From VRUE01 sp963699215 (lineage in GTDB: Bacteria > Actinomycetota > Thermoleophilia > Solirubrobacterales > 70-9), in NCBI GenBank assembly GCA_963699215.1, contig OY969422.1, positions 1,240,001-1,304,000 of the forward strand: DNA of 64,000 nt, read 5' to 3'. Shown in pieces: positions 43,839-50,605 of this stretch. Under the pieces are notes generated by a model. That model saw nothing but the letters and a program-made list of their open reading frames with translations, had not been told where the DNA came from and did no database searches. Position 1 is the first letter of the stretch. Each line of letters starts with the position of its first letter. The position numbers were made by a program, and so were the translations under genes.

Positions 43839-43867
43839 TTGATCGGGGGATAGCCCCCTGTTATTCA
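43839..43867 (+). promoter_or_regulatory. Candidate promoter of the secreted-protein gene at 43913
   Basis: TTGATC (43839-43844), a 17-bp spacer and TATTCA (43862-43867). The spacer contains the palindrome GGGGG-ATAG-CCCCC, which places a hairpin or dyad exactly between the -35 and -10 elements. Confidence 0.5.
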
Positions 43868-43912
43868 TGAGCGTTTGCTCAGAATTCTCTAAGCAATTTC
43901 GGGAGACCAAGA

Positions 43913-44494
43913 ATGTTCACAAAGAAGATCCTGCTGCTCCTCGGCATCGCGCTCATGGCGGCAAGCGCCACCCCAGCCGCGGCGTACGAAACAGGAGAAC
44001 TCACACACGAAGGGTCGCCGATCGGAGAAGACATCGAACTCGAACTCGAAGGGCCACTGGAAGTCAACTCGCTTGGAACGGGTATGAAATGCTCGGCGAA
44101 ATACGACTACAAATACACAAAAAACAACAAAGCCGTTGACGTCACCTCGTACAAACCCGACACAGCGACCTGTGTGGGCATAGGCATGCTGAAAGACTGC
44201 AAAGTAGTGGCCGACAAAGCGACAAAACTTCCCTGGGAAGGCGTTGTGACCAAAGAGGGCGCCGCCTTCACCGACGCGACAGTCGACTACACGTTCGACA
44301 GCGAGTGTCCGCTTGTCGACGCGGAACTCAAAATCCCGACGCTCGAGTTGAAAGCCGACAAAACCAAAAAATTCACCGAGTTCACGTTCTTTCCTACTGG
44401 AGCGACGATTGACTTCGGTTTTGGTCACGCGAAAGTCACGGTCTCCGGCACAGCTGCCCTCCTCAGCGGCGCGGGCACATACGAAATCGTGTAG
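43913..44494 (+). CDS. Small secreted four-cysteine protein (paralog 1)
   Basis: 193 residues. The signal peptide KKILLLLGIALMAASATPAAAY would be cleaved near residue 24. The mature part has four cysteines (MKCSAK, ATCVGIG, LKDCKVV, SECPLVD) in the same order and similar spacing as the proteins at 54185, 55080 and 63289, suggesting two disulfides. The end GAGTYEIV matches the AGTYEIA of those paralogs. Codons such as AAA, ACA and GAA are much commoner than in neighbouring genes. No function is recognised. A strong GC hairpin follows. Confidence 0.75.
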   Translation: MFTKKILLLLGIALMAASATPAAAYETGELTHEGSPIGEDIELELEGPLEVNSLGTGMKCSAKYDYKYTKNNKAVDVTSYKPDTATCVGIGMLKDCKVVADKATKLPWEGVVTKEGAAFTDATVDYTFDSECPLVDAELKIPTLELKADKTKKFTEFTFFPTGATIDFGFGHAKVTVSGTAALLSGAGTYEIV

Positions 44495-44515
44495 CTGTAG
44501 TCGAGCGCCGAGAGC

Positions 44516-44543
44516 GGTCCCGCGGCTCCCAAGCCGCGGGACC
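44516..44543. terminator. Strong hairpin between convergent genes
   Basis: A perfect 12-bp stem, GGTCCCGCGGCT (44516-44527) against 44532-44543, with loop CCCA. It lies between the stop codons of the secreted protein gene (plus) and degV (minus). There is no T-run, as is common in GC-rich genomes. It can serve both directions. Confidence 0.7.
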
Positions 44544-44569
44544 CGCCGCTCCGAGCCGCTGGGGCTCGC

Positions 44570-45445
44570 TCAGCTCAGGACCGATTTGCTGACGCTGCCG
44601 ATTCCGAGCAGGCCGGGGCCGACATGGGCGCCGAGGACGGCGCCTATCTCGGAGACGAAGGCCGGCTCGCAGCCGAAGATCTCGCGGCCGTCGTCGACCA
44701 GCCCGGCGGCCGTCTCGTCGTCCTGGATGTACTGGACGACCCAGGCGTCGAGGCCGGACTCGTGGCGCTCGCGGGCGTAGTCGCGCAAGCGCTCGATCGA
44801 GCGGGCGCGGGTGCGGACCCGCTCCACCGGGGTGATCTCCTCCTCCAGCGTCAGGATCGGCTTGATCTTCAGCGCCGAGCCGATGAAGGCGCTGGCGCCG
44901 CCGATCCGGCCACCTCGCCGCAGGTACTCGAGCGTGTCGATCGCGAACCACATCTTCAGCTCCTCACGGGTCTGCTCGGCGCGCGCGAGCGCTGCCTTGG
45001 CATCGCCGCCCGACGCGGCTGCGGCTGCGGCGCCGAGCGCGCAGAGGCCCATCCCTCCGGCCGCGGAACGCGAGTCGAAGATCTCGATCCGATCGCCTCC
45101 CTTGCCCTCGTCGATGAGGCGTTGGCGGGCCTGCTGGGCGGCCTCGCAGGTGCCGGAGATCCCGGCCGAGATGTGGACCGAGGCGATCTCCCGATCGGCT
45201 TCGAGCAGCGGCTCGTAGACGGCGACGAAGTCGCCGACCGAGGGCTGGGAGGTCGTCGCGCCGTCCTCGGAGGCGCGCAGCCTCTCGAAGAAGGCGCCGT
45301 AGTCGCCGATTTCGGTCTCGCGCTGCTGCTCGCCGTCGATCGCGACGTAGAGGCTGACGACCTGGATGTCGCGCTCGGCCAGGAGCTCGCTGGGAAGGTA
45401 GGCCGTGCTGTCGCAGACGACGGCGGTTGGCGCGGCGGCGGTCAA
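44570..45445 (-). CDS. DegV family fatty-acid-binding protein
   Basis: 291 residues. DegV signatures include AVVCDSTAYLPSELLAERDIQVVSLYVAIDG at the start and VHISAGISGTCEAAQQARQRL, with DSRSAAGGMGLCALGAA and IDTLEYLRRGGRIGGASAFIGSALKIKPILTL. DegV proteins bind fatty acids, in Firmicutes acting as FakB for the fatty acid kinase FakA. No FakA is in the window. Divergent from erpA. Confidence 0.93.
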   Translation of the reverse strand: MTAAAPTAVVCDSTAYLPSELLAERDIQVVSLYVAIDGEQQRETEIGDYGAFFERLRASEDGATTSQPSVGDFVAVYEPLLEADREIASVHISAGISGTCEAAQQARQRLIDEGKGGDRIEIFDSRSAAGGMGLCALGAAAAAASGGDAKAALARAEQTREELKMWFAIDTLEYLRRGGRIGGASAFIGSALKIKPILTLEEEITPVERVRTRARSIERLRDYARERHESGLDAWVVQYIQDDETAAGLVDDGREIFGCEPAFVSEIGAVLGAHVGPGLLGIGSVSKSVLS

Positions 45446-45486
45446 GGGGCAGCGATTCTCGCAGACCTGCCGCTACACTTTATGAA

Positions 45487-45861
45487 GTGACGGATACCCC
45501 CCAAGACGCGATCTCCCTGACCGGCAAGGCGGCGTCGAAGATCGGCGAGCTGCTTGGCGGCCAGGACGACTCCGAAGGCCAGGCCCTGCGCGTCGCGGTG
45601 CGCGGCGGCGGCTGCTCGGGCTTCCAGTACGCGCTCGCCTTCGACCAGGCCAAGGACGGCGACCACGTCTTCGAGGTCGACGGCGTCGCCGTCGTCGTCG
45701 ACAAGGTCAGCATGCAGTTCGTCTTCGGCTCCGAGGTCGACTACGTCGAAGGTCTGCAGGGCGCCGGCTTCCAGGTCAACAACCCCAACGTCGTCGCCGC
45801 CTGCGGCTGCGGCTCCTCTTTCCAAGTGAAAGAGGACGCCGCCGAGACGGCTGCGGTCTAG
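45487..45861 (+). CDS. Iron-sulfur cluster insertion protein (ErpA/IscA type)
   Basis: 124 residues from the GTG at 45487. The three conserved cysteines are visible: GGGCSGFQYALAFD, then NVVAACGCGSSFQVKE. It is an A-type carrier that hands [Fe-S] clusters to target enzymes such as biotin synthase or ferredoxins. The neighbouring glutaredoxin and BolA genes support that role. The start is divergent from degV. Confidence 0.93.
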   Translation: MTDTPQDAISLTGKAASKIGELLGGQDDSEGQALRVAVRGGGCSGFQYALAFDQAKDGDHVFEVDGVAVVVDKVSMQFVFGSEVDYVEGLQGAGFQVNNPNVVAACGCGSSFQVKEDAAETAAV

Positions 45862-45867
45862 CCCCGG

Positions 45868-46272
45868 CTACTCGATCTGCAGGGGCGGCGACTGGGCCGG
45901 CGCGGCAGGTTGCGCAGGTGCGGGCTGCGGGGCGGCGGCCGGCTGCTCGACCCCGAGCGCCTCGGCCAGCTCGCCGGACTCGAACATCTCCTCGACGATG
46001 TCGGCGCCGCCGAGCAGCTCCCCGTTGACGTAAAGCTGGGGGAAGGTCTGCCAGTCGGAGATCTCCGCGGTCACCTCGCGCAGCGGCTGCAGGATGGGGA
46101 GGACGTCGATCGCCCCGTACTCGACGTCCATCGTGTCGAGCACCTGCACCACGCGCATCGAGAAGCCGCAGCGCGGCATCTCCGGCGTCCCTTTCATGAA
46201 GAGCAGCACGGGGTTGCCCGCGACCAGCTCCTCGACTTTCTCCTTCAACTCTGGATCGGCCATGGCCTGCAT
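45868..46272 (-). CDS. Monothiol glutaredoxin (Grx4/GrxD type)
   Basis: 134 residues. The active-site CGFS is in MPRCGFSMRVVQVL, followed by WQTFPQLYVNGELLGGADIVEEMFESGEL. Monothiol CGFS glutaredoxins bind a [2Fe-2S] cluster with glutathione or an equivalent thiol, often together with BolA. BolA lies directly upstream on the same strand. An Ala/Pro/Gln-rich tail of about 25 residues at the C-terminus is unusual for the family. Confidence 0.94.
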   Translation of the reverse strand: MQAMADPELKEKVEELVAGNPVLLFMKGTPEMPRCGFSMRVVQVLDTMDVEYGAIDVLPILQPLREVTAEISDWQTFPQLYVNGELLGGADIVEEMFESGELAEALGVEQPAAAPQPAPAQPAAPAQSPPLQIE

Positions 46273-46290
46273 TGTAGGGAGCCGCCATCG

Positions 46291-46330
46291 CGTGGTTCCT
46301 TTTCGCCAAGTAGGCGACTAAGGAACCACG
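46291..46330. repeat. Palindromic element 6, between bolA and the glutaredoxin gene
   Basis: Arms CGTGGTTCCTT (46291-46301) and AAGGAACCACG (46320-46330) are perfect, with an 18-nt loop containing the inner hairpin TCGCC-AAGTA-GGCGA. The right arm overlaps the last codons of bolA. Nested layout resembles the other palindromic elements, but the loop lacks the ATGG core. Confidence 0.6.
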
Positions 46331-46548
46331 GTCTTGATGCTGAGGGCGTGGATCTGGCCGTCGTCGAAGCGCGCTTTGACTGCCGCCTTGACCAGCCGGT
46401 GCTGGTCGATCCGCGAGAGGCCCTCGAACTGGGGGGCTGAGACGGTCGCCCGCAGGTGGTCGCCGGCGCCGGTCTCGTCGACGACCTCGACCGAGGCGCC
46501 GGGCAGCGCCGTCGCGATCATCCCCTCGATCTCCGCCAAGTCTGCCAC
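46318..46548 (-). CDS. BolA family protein
   Basis: 76 residues from the GTG at 46548. The BolA fold is seen in IATALPGASVEVVDETGAGDHLRATVSAPQFEGLSRIDQHRLVKAAVKARF, with the conserved histidines (DHL and the RxxQHRL region), and ends HALSIKTV. BolA partners with monothiol glutaredoxins in Fe-S trafficking or iron sensing. The adjacent CGFS glutaredoxin fits this. Confidence 0.93.
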   Translation of the reverse strand: MADLAEIEGMIATALPGASVEVVDETGAGDHLRATVSAPQFEGLSRIDQHRLVKAAVKARFDDGQIHALSIKTVVP

Positions 46549-46586
46549 CGGGCGGATTCTATGCGCCGTGGGCAGGCGGACTGGCG

Positions 46587-47993
46587 CTAGCCGGAGACCT
46601 TCTCGCCCAGCGTCTCGAGCATCTCCTCGACGCGGACGAACTTGACCCGGGGGCGGCCGTGGGGCTCGCCGCGGCCGACCTCGGCCTGGTCGATCGCCTG
46701 CCAGTCCTCGAAGCTGACATAGCGGACTCCGCGCTCGGCGAGCAGCTCCTCGACCGCGGACGGGTCGGGGCTCACCGGGTTGAGGAGGGTCTGCGACCCG
46801 ACATCGGCGAGCAGGTGCTGGACGGTCTCCAGCGCGTCTTTCTTGTTGGTGCCGATCACGCCGGAGGGGCCGCGCTTGATCCAGCCAGCGGTGTAGTGGC
46901 CGACCTTGTGGCCGGAGTCGTGCGAGTCGAGCACGCGGCCGCCCTCGTTGAGGATCAGGCCGCGCTTCTCGTCGAAGGGGACACCCTCGATCGGGATGCC
47001 GGTGTAGCCGACCGAGCGCAGCACCAGGCCGCACTCGAGCTCCTCACGCTCGCCGGTGTCCTTGGCCCGCAGGCTGCCGCCCTCCTCGACCAGCTCGTTG
47101 CGGCCGACGACGACCGACTCGACCTTGCCGTCGCCCTTGATCTCGACCGGCGAGGAGAGGAAGCGGAGCACGATCCGCTGCCGCTTGCCCTCGGGCTCGT
47201 GCTGGGAGAACTCGCGCAGCGTCTCGACGTTGACGCGGGTCGTCTTGTCGGCTTCGTCGGACTCGAGGTAGGCGGCGCTGGCCGGGTCGAGCTCGACCTC
47301 GGCCGGGTCGACGATCACGTCGGCGTCCTCCATCTCGCCGAGCTCCTTGATCTCGGGGTTGGTGAAGGCTGCCTGCACCGGGCCGCGGCGGCCCAGCACG
47401 ACGATCTCGCGGATCTGCTTGCGATCGAGCAGCTCGATCGCGTGGTCGGCGGTGTCGGTCTGGCGCAGCTCGTGGTCGGTCAGGGCGAGCATCCGCGCTA
47501 CGTCCATCGCCACGTTGCCGTTGCCGATCACCACCGCTCGCTCGCAGGAGAGGTCGAACTCCTCCTCGCAGTAGTCGGGGTGGGCGTTGTACCAGCCGAC
47601 GAAGGCGGTGGCGGCGTGGCTGCCGGGCAGCTCCTCGCCGGGGATGCCGAGGCGACGGTCGGTCTCGCAGCCGACCGTGAAGACGATCGCGTGGTAGTGC
47701 CGCTCGAGATCCTCGACCTCGATGTCCTGGCCGACCTTGACGTTGCCGAAGAAGCGGAAGCCCTCGCGCGCCGCGGTTTTCTCGTAGACGCGAGTCACCG
47801 ACTTGATCTTCGGGTGGTCGGGGGCGACGCCGCCGCGGACGAGGCCGAAGGGGGTGGGGAGGCGGTCGAAGAGGTCGACCTGGGCGTGCGTGTCCGCGTC
47901 TTTGAGGATGTGCTCGGCGGCGTAGAAGCCGGAGGGGCCGGCGCCGACGATCGCGACGCGGACGGGGTTGTCTTCGGTTCCGGTCTGGGTCAT
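46587..47993 (-). CDS. Ferredoxin/adrenodoxin-type NADP+ reductase (FprA-like)
   Basis: 468 residues from the ATG at 47993, preceded by AGGA. FAD motif VAIVGAGPSGFYAAEHILKDA, LPTPFGLVRGGVAPDHPKIKSVTRVYEK, NADP motif VVIGNGNVAMDVARMLA and GPVQAAFTNPEIKEL all match mycobacterial FprA/adrenodoxin reductase. It moves electrons between NADPH and ferredoxin. The neighbourhood (ErpA, BolA, coproheme decarboxylase) suggests Fe-S and heme redox support. A 12-bp palindrome lies 32 bp upstream. Confidence 0.94.
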   Translation of the reverse strand: MTQTGTEDNPVRVAIVGAGPSGFYAAEHILKDADTHAQVDLFDRLPTPFGLVRGGVAPDHPKIKSVTRVYEKTAAREGFRFFGNVKVGQDIEVEDLERHYHAIVFTVGCETDRRLGIPGEELPGSHAATAFVGWYNAHPDYCEEEFDLSCERAVVIGNGNVAMDVARMLALTDHELRQTDTADHAIELLDRKQIREIVVLGRRGPVQAAFTNPEIKELGEMEDADVIVDPAEVELDPASAAYLESDEADKTTRVNVETLREFSQHEPEGKRQRIVLRFLSSPVEIKGDGKVESVVVGRNELVEEGGSLRAKDTGEREELECGLVLRSVGYTGIPIEGVPFDEKRGLILNEGGRVLDSHDSGHKVGHYTAGWIKRGPSGVIGTNKKDALETVQHLLADVGSQTLLNPVSPDPSAVEELLAERGVRYVSFEDWQAIDQAEVGRGEPHGRPRVKFVRVEEMLETLGEKVSG

Positions 47994-48024
47994 TTCCTGT
48001 TCGTGAGTTCCGGTGGAAAGTGGA

Positions 48025-48036
48025 AAGTGCGCACTT
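48025..48036. promoter_or_regulatory. 12-bp perfect palindrome upstream of the FprA-like gene
   Basis: AAGTGCGCACTT, a perfect dyad in the gap between the FprA-like gene and the PAS/CxxC gene. It may be an operator. No regulator is identified. Confidence 0.35.
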
Positions 48037-48079
48037 GACAGCGAGCGCGGAAGGATAGGGAACGCGGGCCGCCTGCCAC

Positions 48080-48619
48080 CTACGCGGCGAGCAGGGTGCC
48101 GCTGCAGTCGGGGCAGATGCCGTGGTCGAGTGCCGGCATCTCGCTGCGACGGAAGAGCTCCAGCCGCTTCGCCGCCACCTCGACCTCGACCCACTCGCCG
48201 TCGACCAGGAAGCGGTCGCACCAGGCGCACATCGTCAGGAAGTCCTCGTCGCGCGGGGCGCGGGGGTCGAGCAGGGGCTGCGGCTCCCCCCGCTCCTCCT
48301 CGTTGCGCAGGCGGGCTGAGAACAGGACCACGCGGCCGCTGCTGTCGGCGGCGATGCGGATGTCCATTTCGCGGGTGACGTCGGGGCCGTCGCAGCGGAA
48401 AGACAGCTCGACCCCGCGCACCCCGTCGCGCACCCGCCGCAGCAGCAGGCGCTGCAGCTTCTTCACCTCGTGGCCGGCGACGAAGTCCCAGAGTGAGCGG
48501 CCGAGGCTGGCGCCTGCCCCGTCCCAGCCATTCTCCGCGGCGAAGCGGTAGTAGCCGTCGTCGACCCTGATCAGACGGTCTTCGTCATCTATCGCGTAGC
48601 TGAGCGCCTCAACGGTCAC
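48080..48619 (-). CDS. PAS-like protein with two CxxC pairs
   Basis: 179 residues from a GTG. The N-terminal 110 residues resemble a PAS fold (DDEDRLIRVDDGYYRFAAENGWDG, LWDFVAGHEVKKLQRLLLRRVRDG). The C-terminus carries two Cys pairs, LTMCAWCDRFLVDG and HGICPDCSGTLLAA, which could bind Zn, Fe or an Fe-S cluster. There is no output domain. A redox or metal-sensing role is possible given the neighbours but is inference. Confidence 0.7.
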   Translation of the reverse strand: MTVEALSYAIDDEDRLIRVDDGYYRFAAENGWDGAGASLGRSLWDFVAGHEVKKLQRLLLRRVRDGVRGVELSFRCDGPDVTREMDIRIAADSSGRVVLFSARLRNEEERGEPQPLLDPRAPRDEDFLTMCAWCDRFLVDGEWVEVEVAAKRLELFRRSEMPALDHGICPDCSGTLLAA

Positions 48620-48675
48620 TGGGGGCGACCATTATCGGTCATATCCCGGTACGTTTGGAGACTTATGGGAGGCGG

Positions 48676-49380
48676 TCAGCTCGCGGCCGGTGCGGCGGCC
48701 GCGATGCTGGCGGTGCCGTCGAGCGCGTCGAGCGCCCGGCGCACCGACATCGCCACGCAGGTGAAGATCGGCGTCTCGCGCTCGGTGTAGGCGCTCGACT
48801 CGGTCGGCCGCAGCTCCTGCACCAGGTCGAGGAACATGCCCGGATCGTCGCCCTCGAAGGCGACGACGAACTCCTGGTCGTCGAGGCCGAACGAGTACGA
48901 CGTGTTAATCGTGATCTCCGGGTAGCGGCGGCCGACCTCGATGTGGCTCTTCATGATCCGCCCCCGCTCCTCCGCCGGCAGCCCGTACCAGCGGCGCTGC
49001 TTGACCATCGGGTAGAGGAAGAGGTACTTGCGCTCGGAGACGCAGATCTCCGGTCGCGCCTGCTCCTCGCTGTAGGGGGAGCGCTTGGTCATCGAGAGGA
49101 ATGAGTGGGGCGTGTCCGCCCACTTCGCCAGGCCGCTCTGGCCGAGCACGACGTGGAAGGTGTGCAGATCCTCCAGGTTGGGGCTCTGGGAGAGGATGAC
49201 CAGGTCGACGTCGCCGCGCGTGCCTATGGTTGAGTAGGCGCGCAGAGAGCGGTCGAGGGCGAAGTCCTCGCAAGCCGCGAGGAACTCCTGCTTGTCGGTG
49301 GCGCGGAGCTCGGCGTCGCGGCGGCGCCACTCGGGGTCGATCTTGAAGAAAGTGAACTTGGCGAACGTGCGGTCGGCCAT
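48676..49380 (-). CDS. Coproheme decarboxylase (chlorite dismutase-like, HemQ)
   Basis: 234 residues from the ATG at 49380. The family motif YPMVKQRRWYGLPAEERGRIMKSHIEVGR contains the region of the coproheme ligand and substrate contacts. The end FVVAFEGDDPGMFLDLVQELRPTESSAYT is typical of the actinobacterial ChdC/HemQ group. It decarboxylates coproheme III to heme b, the last step of the coproporphyrin-dependent route used by Gram-positive bacteria. Divergent from the membrane protein at 49367. Confidence 0.92.
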   Translation of the reverse strand: MADRTFAKFTFFKIDPEWRRRDAELRATDKQEFLAACEDFALDRSLRAYSTIGTRGDVDLVILSQSPNLEDLHTFHVVLGQSGLAKWADTPHSFLSMTKRSPYSEEQARPEICVSERKYLFLYPMVKQRRWYGLPAEERGRIMKSHIEVGRRYPEITINTSYSFGLDDQEFVVAFEGDDPGMFLDLVQELRPTESSAYTERETPIFTCVAMSVRRALDALDGTASIAAAAPAAS

Positions 49381-50605
49381 CGGGGTCACGATAGCGCCGG
49401 GGGCGCTGGTCGCGGCGGCGGCGGCGATCCTGCTGGCGCTGCACTGGGCCGGCGCCGGCTTCCAGGGCGACCCGCTGGCGGTGGTGAGGGACGCCGGCCC
49501 GGGCGACCGCCTCTGGGACGTCGCCGATCGGCGCGCGCCGGTGATCGGCATGACGCTGCTGGTCTGGCTGGCGGCGTTCGGCCTGGCGCTGGCGGCGGAC
49601 CGCGAGCGGGCCGGCCGGGCCGCAGCGCGCCTCTTGGCGCTGGCGCTCGTCTACCTGCCGCTGCTGTGCCTGGTCGGGGCGGCGCTGGAGCCGAGCGTCG
49701 CCGCCGAACGGCTGCTGATCATGTTCGGCTCGCCGGCGCTGGCGGCGCTCACCCTGCTCGCGCTGGGCGGCTACCGGGCGCTGGCCGTCGCCTGCGGTGC
49801 CACGGCGCTCGCCTACGCGATCGACCTGATCGCCGGCTCGCCGCTTACCCAGCTCTCGCTGGTCGGCCCCAACCCGGCCGCCGGGCACCGCTACTACGGG
49901 ATCGGCAACGAGCTCGAGGCCGCGCTGACGGTGACGATCCTGGTCGGGACCGGCGCCGCGCTGTCGGGTTTTTCCACAACTGGAGGCGGAAAGGTCCGAC
50001 AGCGGCAGCTGGCGGCCCGCGGCCCCGCGGCCTTCCTCGTCGTCGCCGCGATCTTCGCCTTCGTCTTCGCCTACGGCCGTTACGGCGCCGACGTCGGCGC
50101 GGCGATCGCGTTGCCGTTGGGTGCTGCGGTCGCCGCCGCGCTCCTCGCGAACCGCCCGCGCCTCGCCCTGCTCGCCTTCGCGTTGCCGCTGCCGGTGCTG
50201 GCGCTCCTCGCCGCGGTCGACCTGCTCAGCGGAGCCGACGCCCACCTCACCAGGACCGTGCTCGACGCCGACAGCGGTGGCGACGTCCTCGCCGTGATCG
50301 GGCGGCGGCTGCGCGAGGCGGGGGAGAGCTTCGGCCGGCCGATCCTCCTCGCCGGCCTCCCGGTCGTCATCGCCGCGGCCACGGTCGCCTGGCTGCGCCG
50401 CGACCGCATCGCCGCATGGCTGCACGGCCGCCCGGCGATGCGCGCCGGGCTGCTCGGCGCCCTCGCCGCGACCCTGGTCGGCACCGTCGCCAACGACTCC
50501 GGCGCGCTTCTGCTCGAGATCGGCGCCGTCTACCTGCTCGCCTTCATCGCCTTCGTCTGGGCCGAAGCCGAGGCATCCTCTAGGCTTAACGCTTCGTGCG
50601 AATAG
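49367..50605 (+). CDS. Polytopic membrane protein of unknown function
   Basis: About 412 residues from a GTG at 49367; an upstream ATG at 49292 would add 25. At least nine hydrophobic segments are present. A striking polar loop reads QLSLVGPNPAAGHRYYGIGNELEAALTVTILVGTG, a motif also seen in envelope-associated hypothetical membrane proteins of actinobacteria. It lies directly before the glycosyltransferase (10-bp overlap), so a role in cell envelope glycolipid or polymer transport is possible. No catalytic residue can be assigned. Confidence 0.8.
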   Translation: MRSAIGVTIAPGALVAAAAAILLALHWAGAGFQGDPLAVVRDAGPGDRLWDVADRRAPVIGMTLLVWLAAFGLALAADRERAGRAAARLLALALVYLPLLCLVGAALEPSVAAERLLIMFGSPALAALTLLALGGYRALAVACGATALAYAIDLIAGSPLTQLSLVGPNPAAGHRYYGIGNELEAALTVTILVGTGAALSGFSTTGGGKVRQRQLAARGPAAFLVVAAIFAFVFAYGRYGADVGAAIALPLGAAVAAALLANRPRLALLAFALPLPVLALLAAVDLLSGADAHLTRTVLDADSGGDVLAVIGRRLREAGESFGRPILLAGLPVVIAAATVAWLRRDRIAAWLHGRPAMRAGLLGALAATLVGTVANDSGALLLEIGAVYLLAFIAFVWAEAEASSRLNASCE

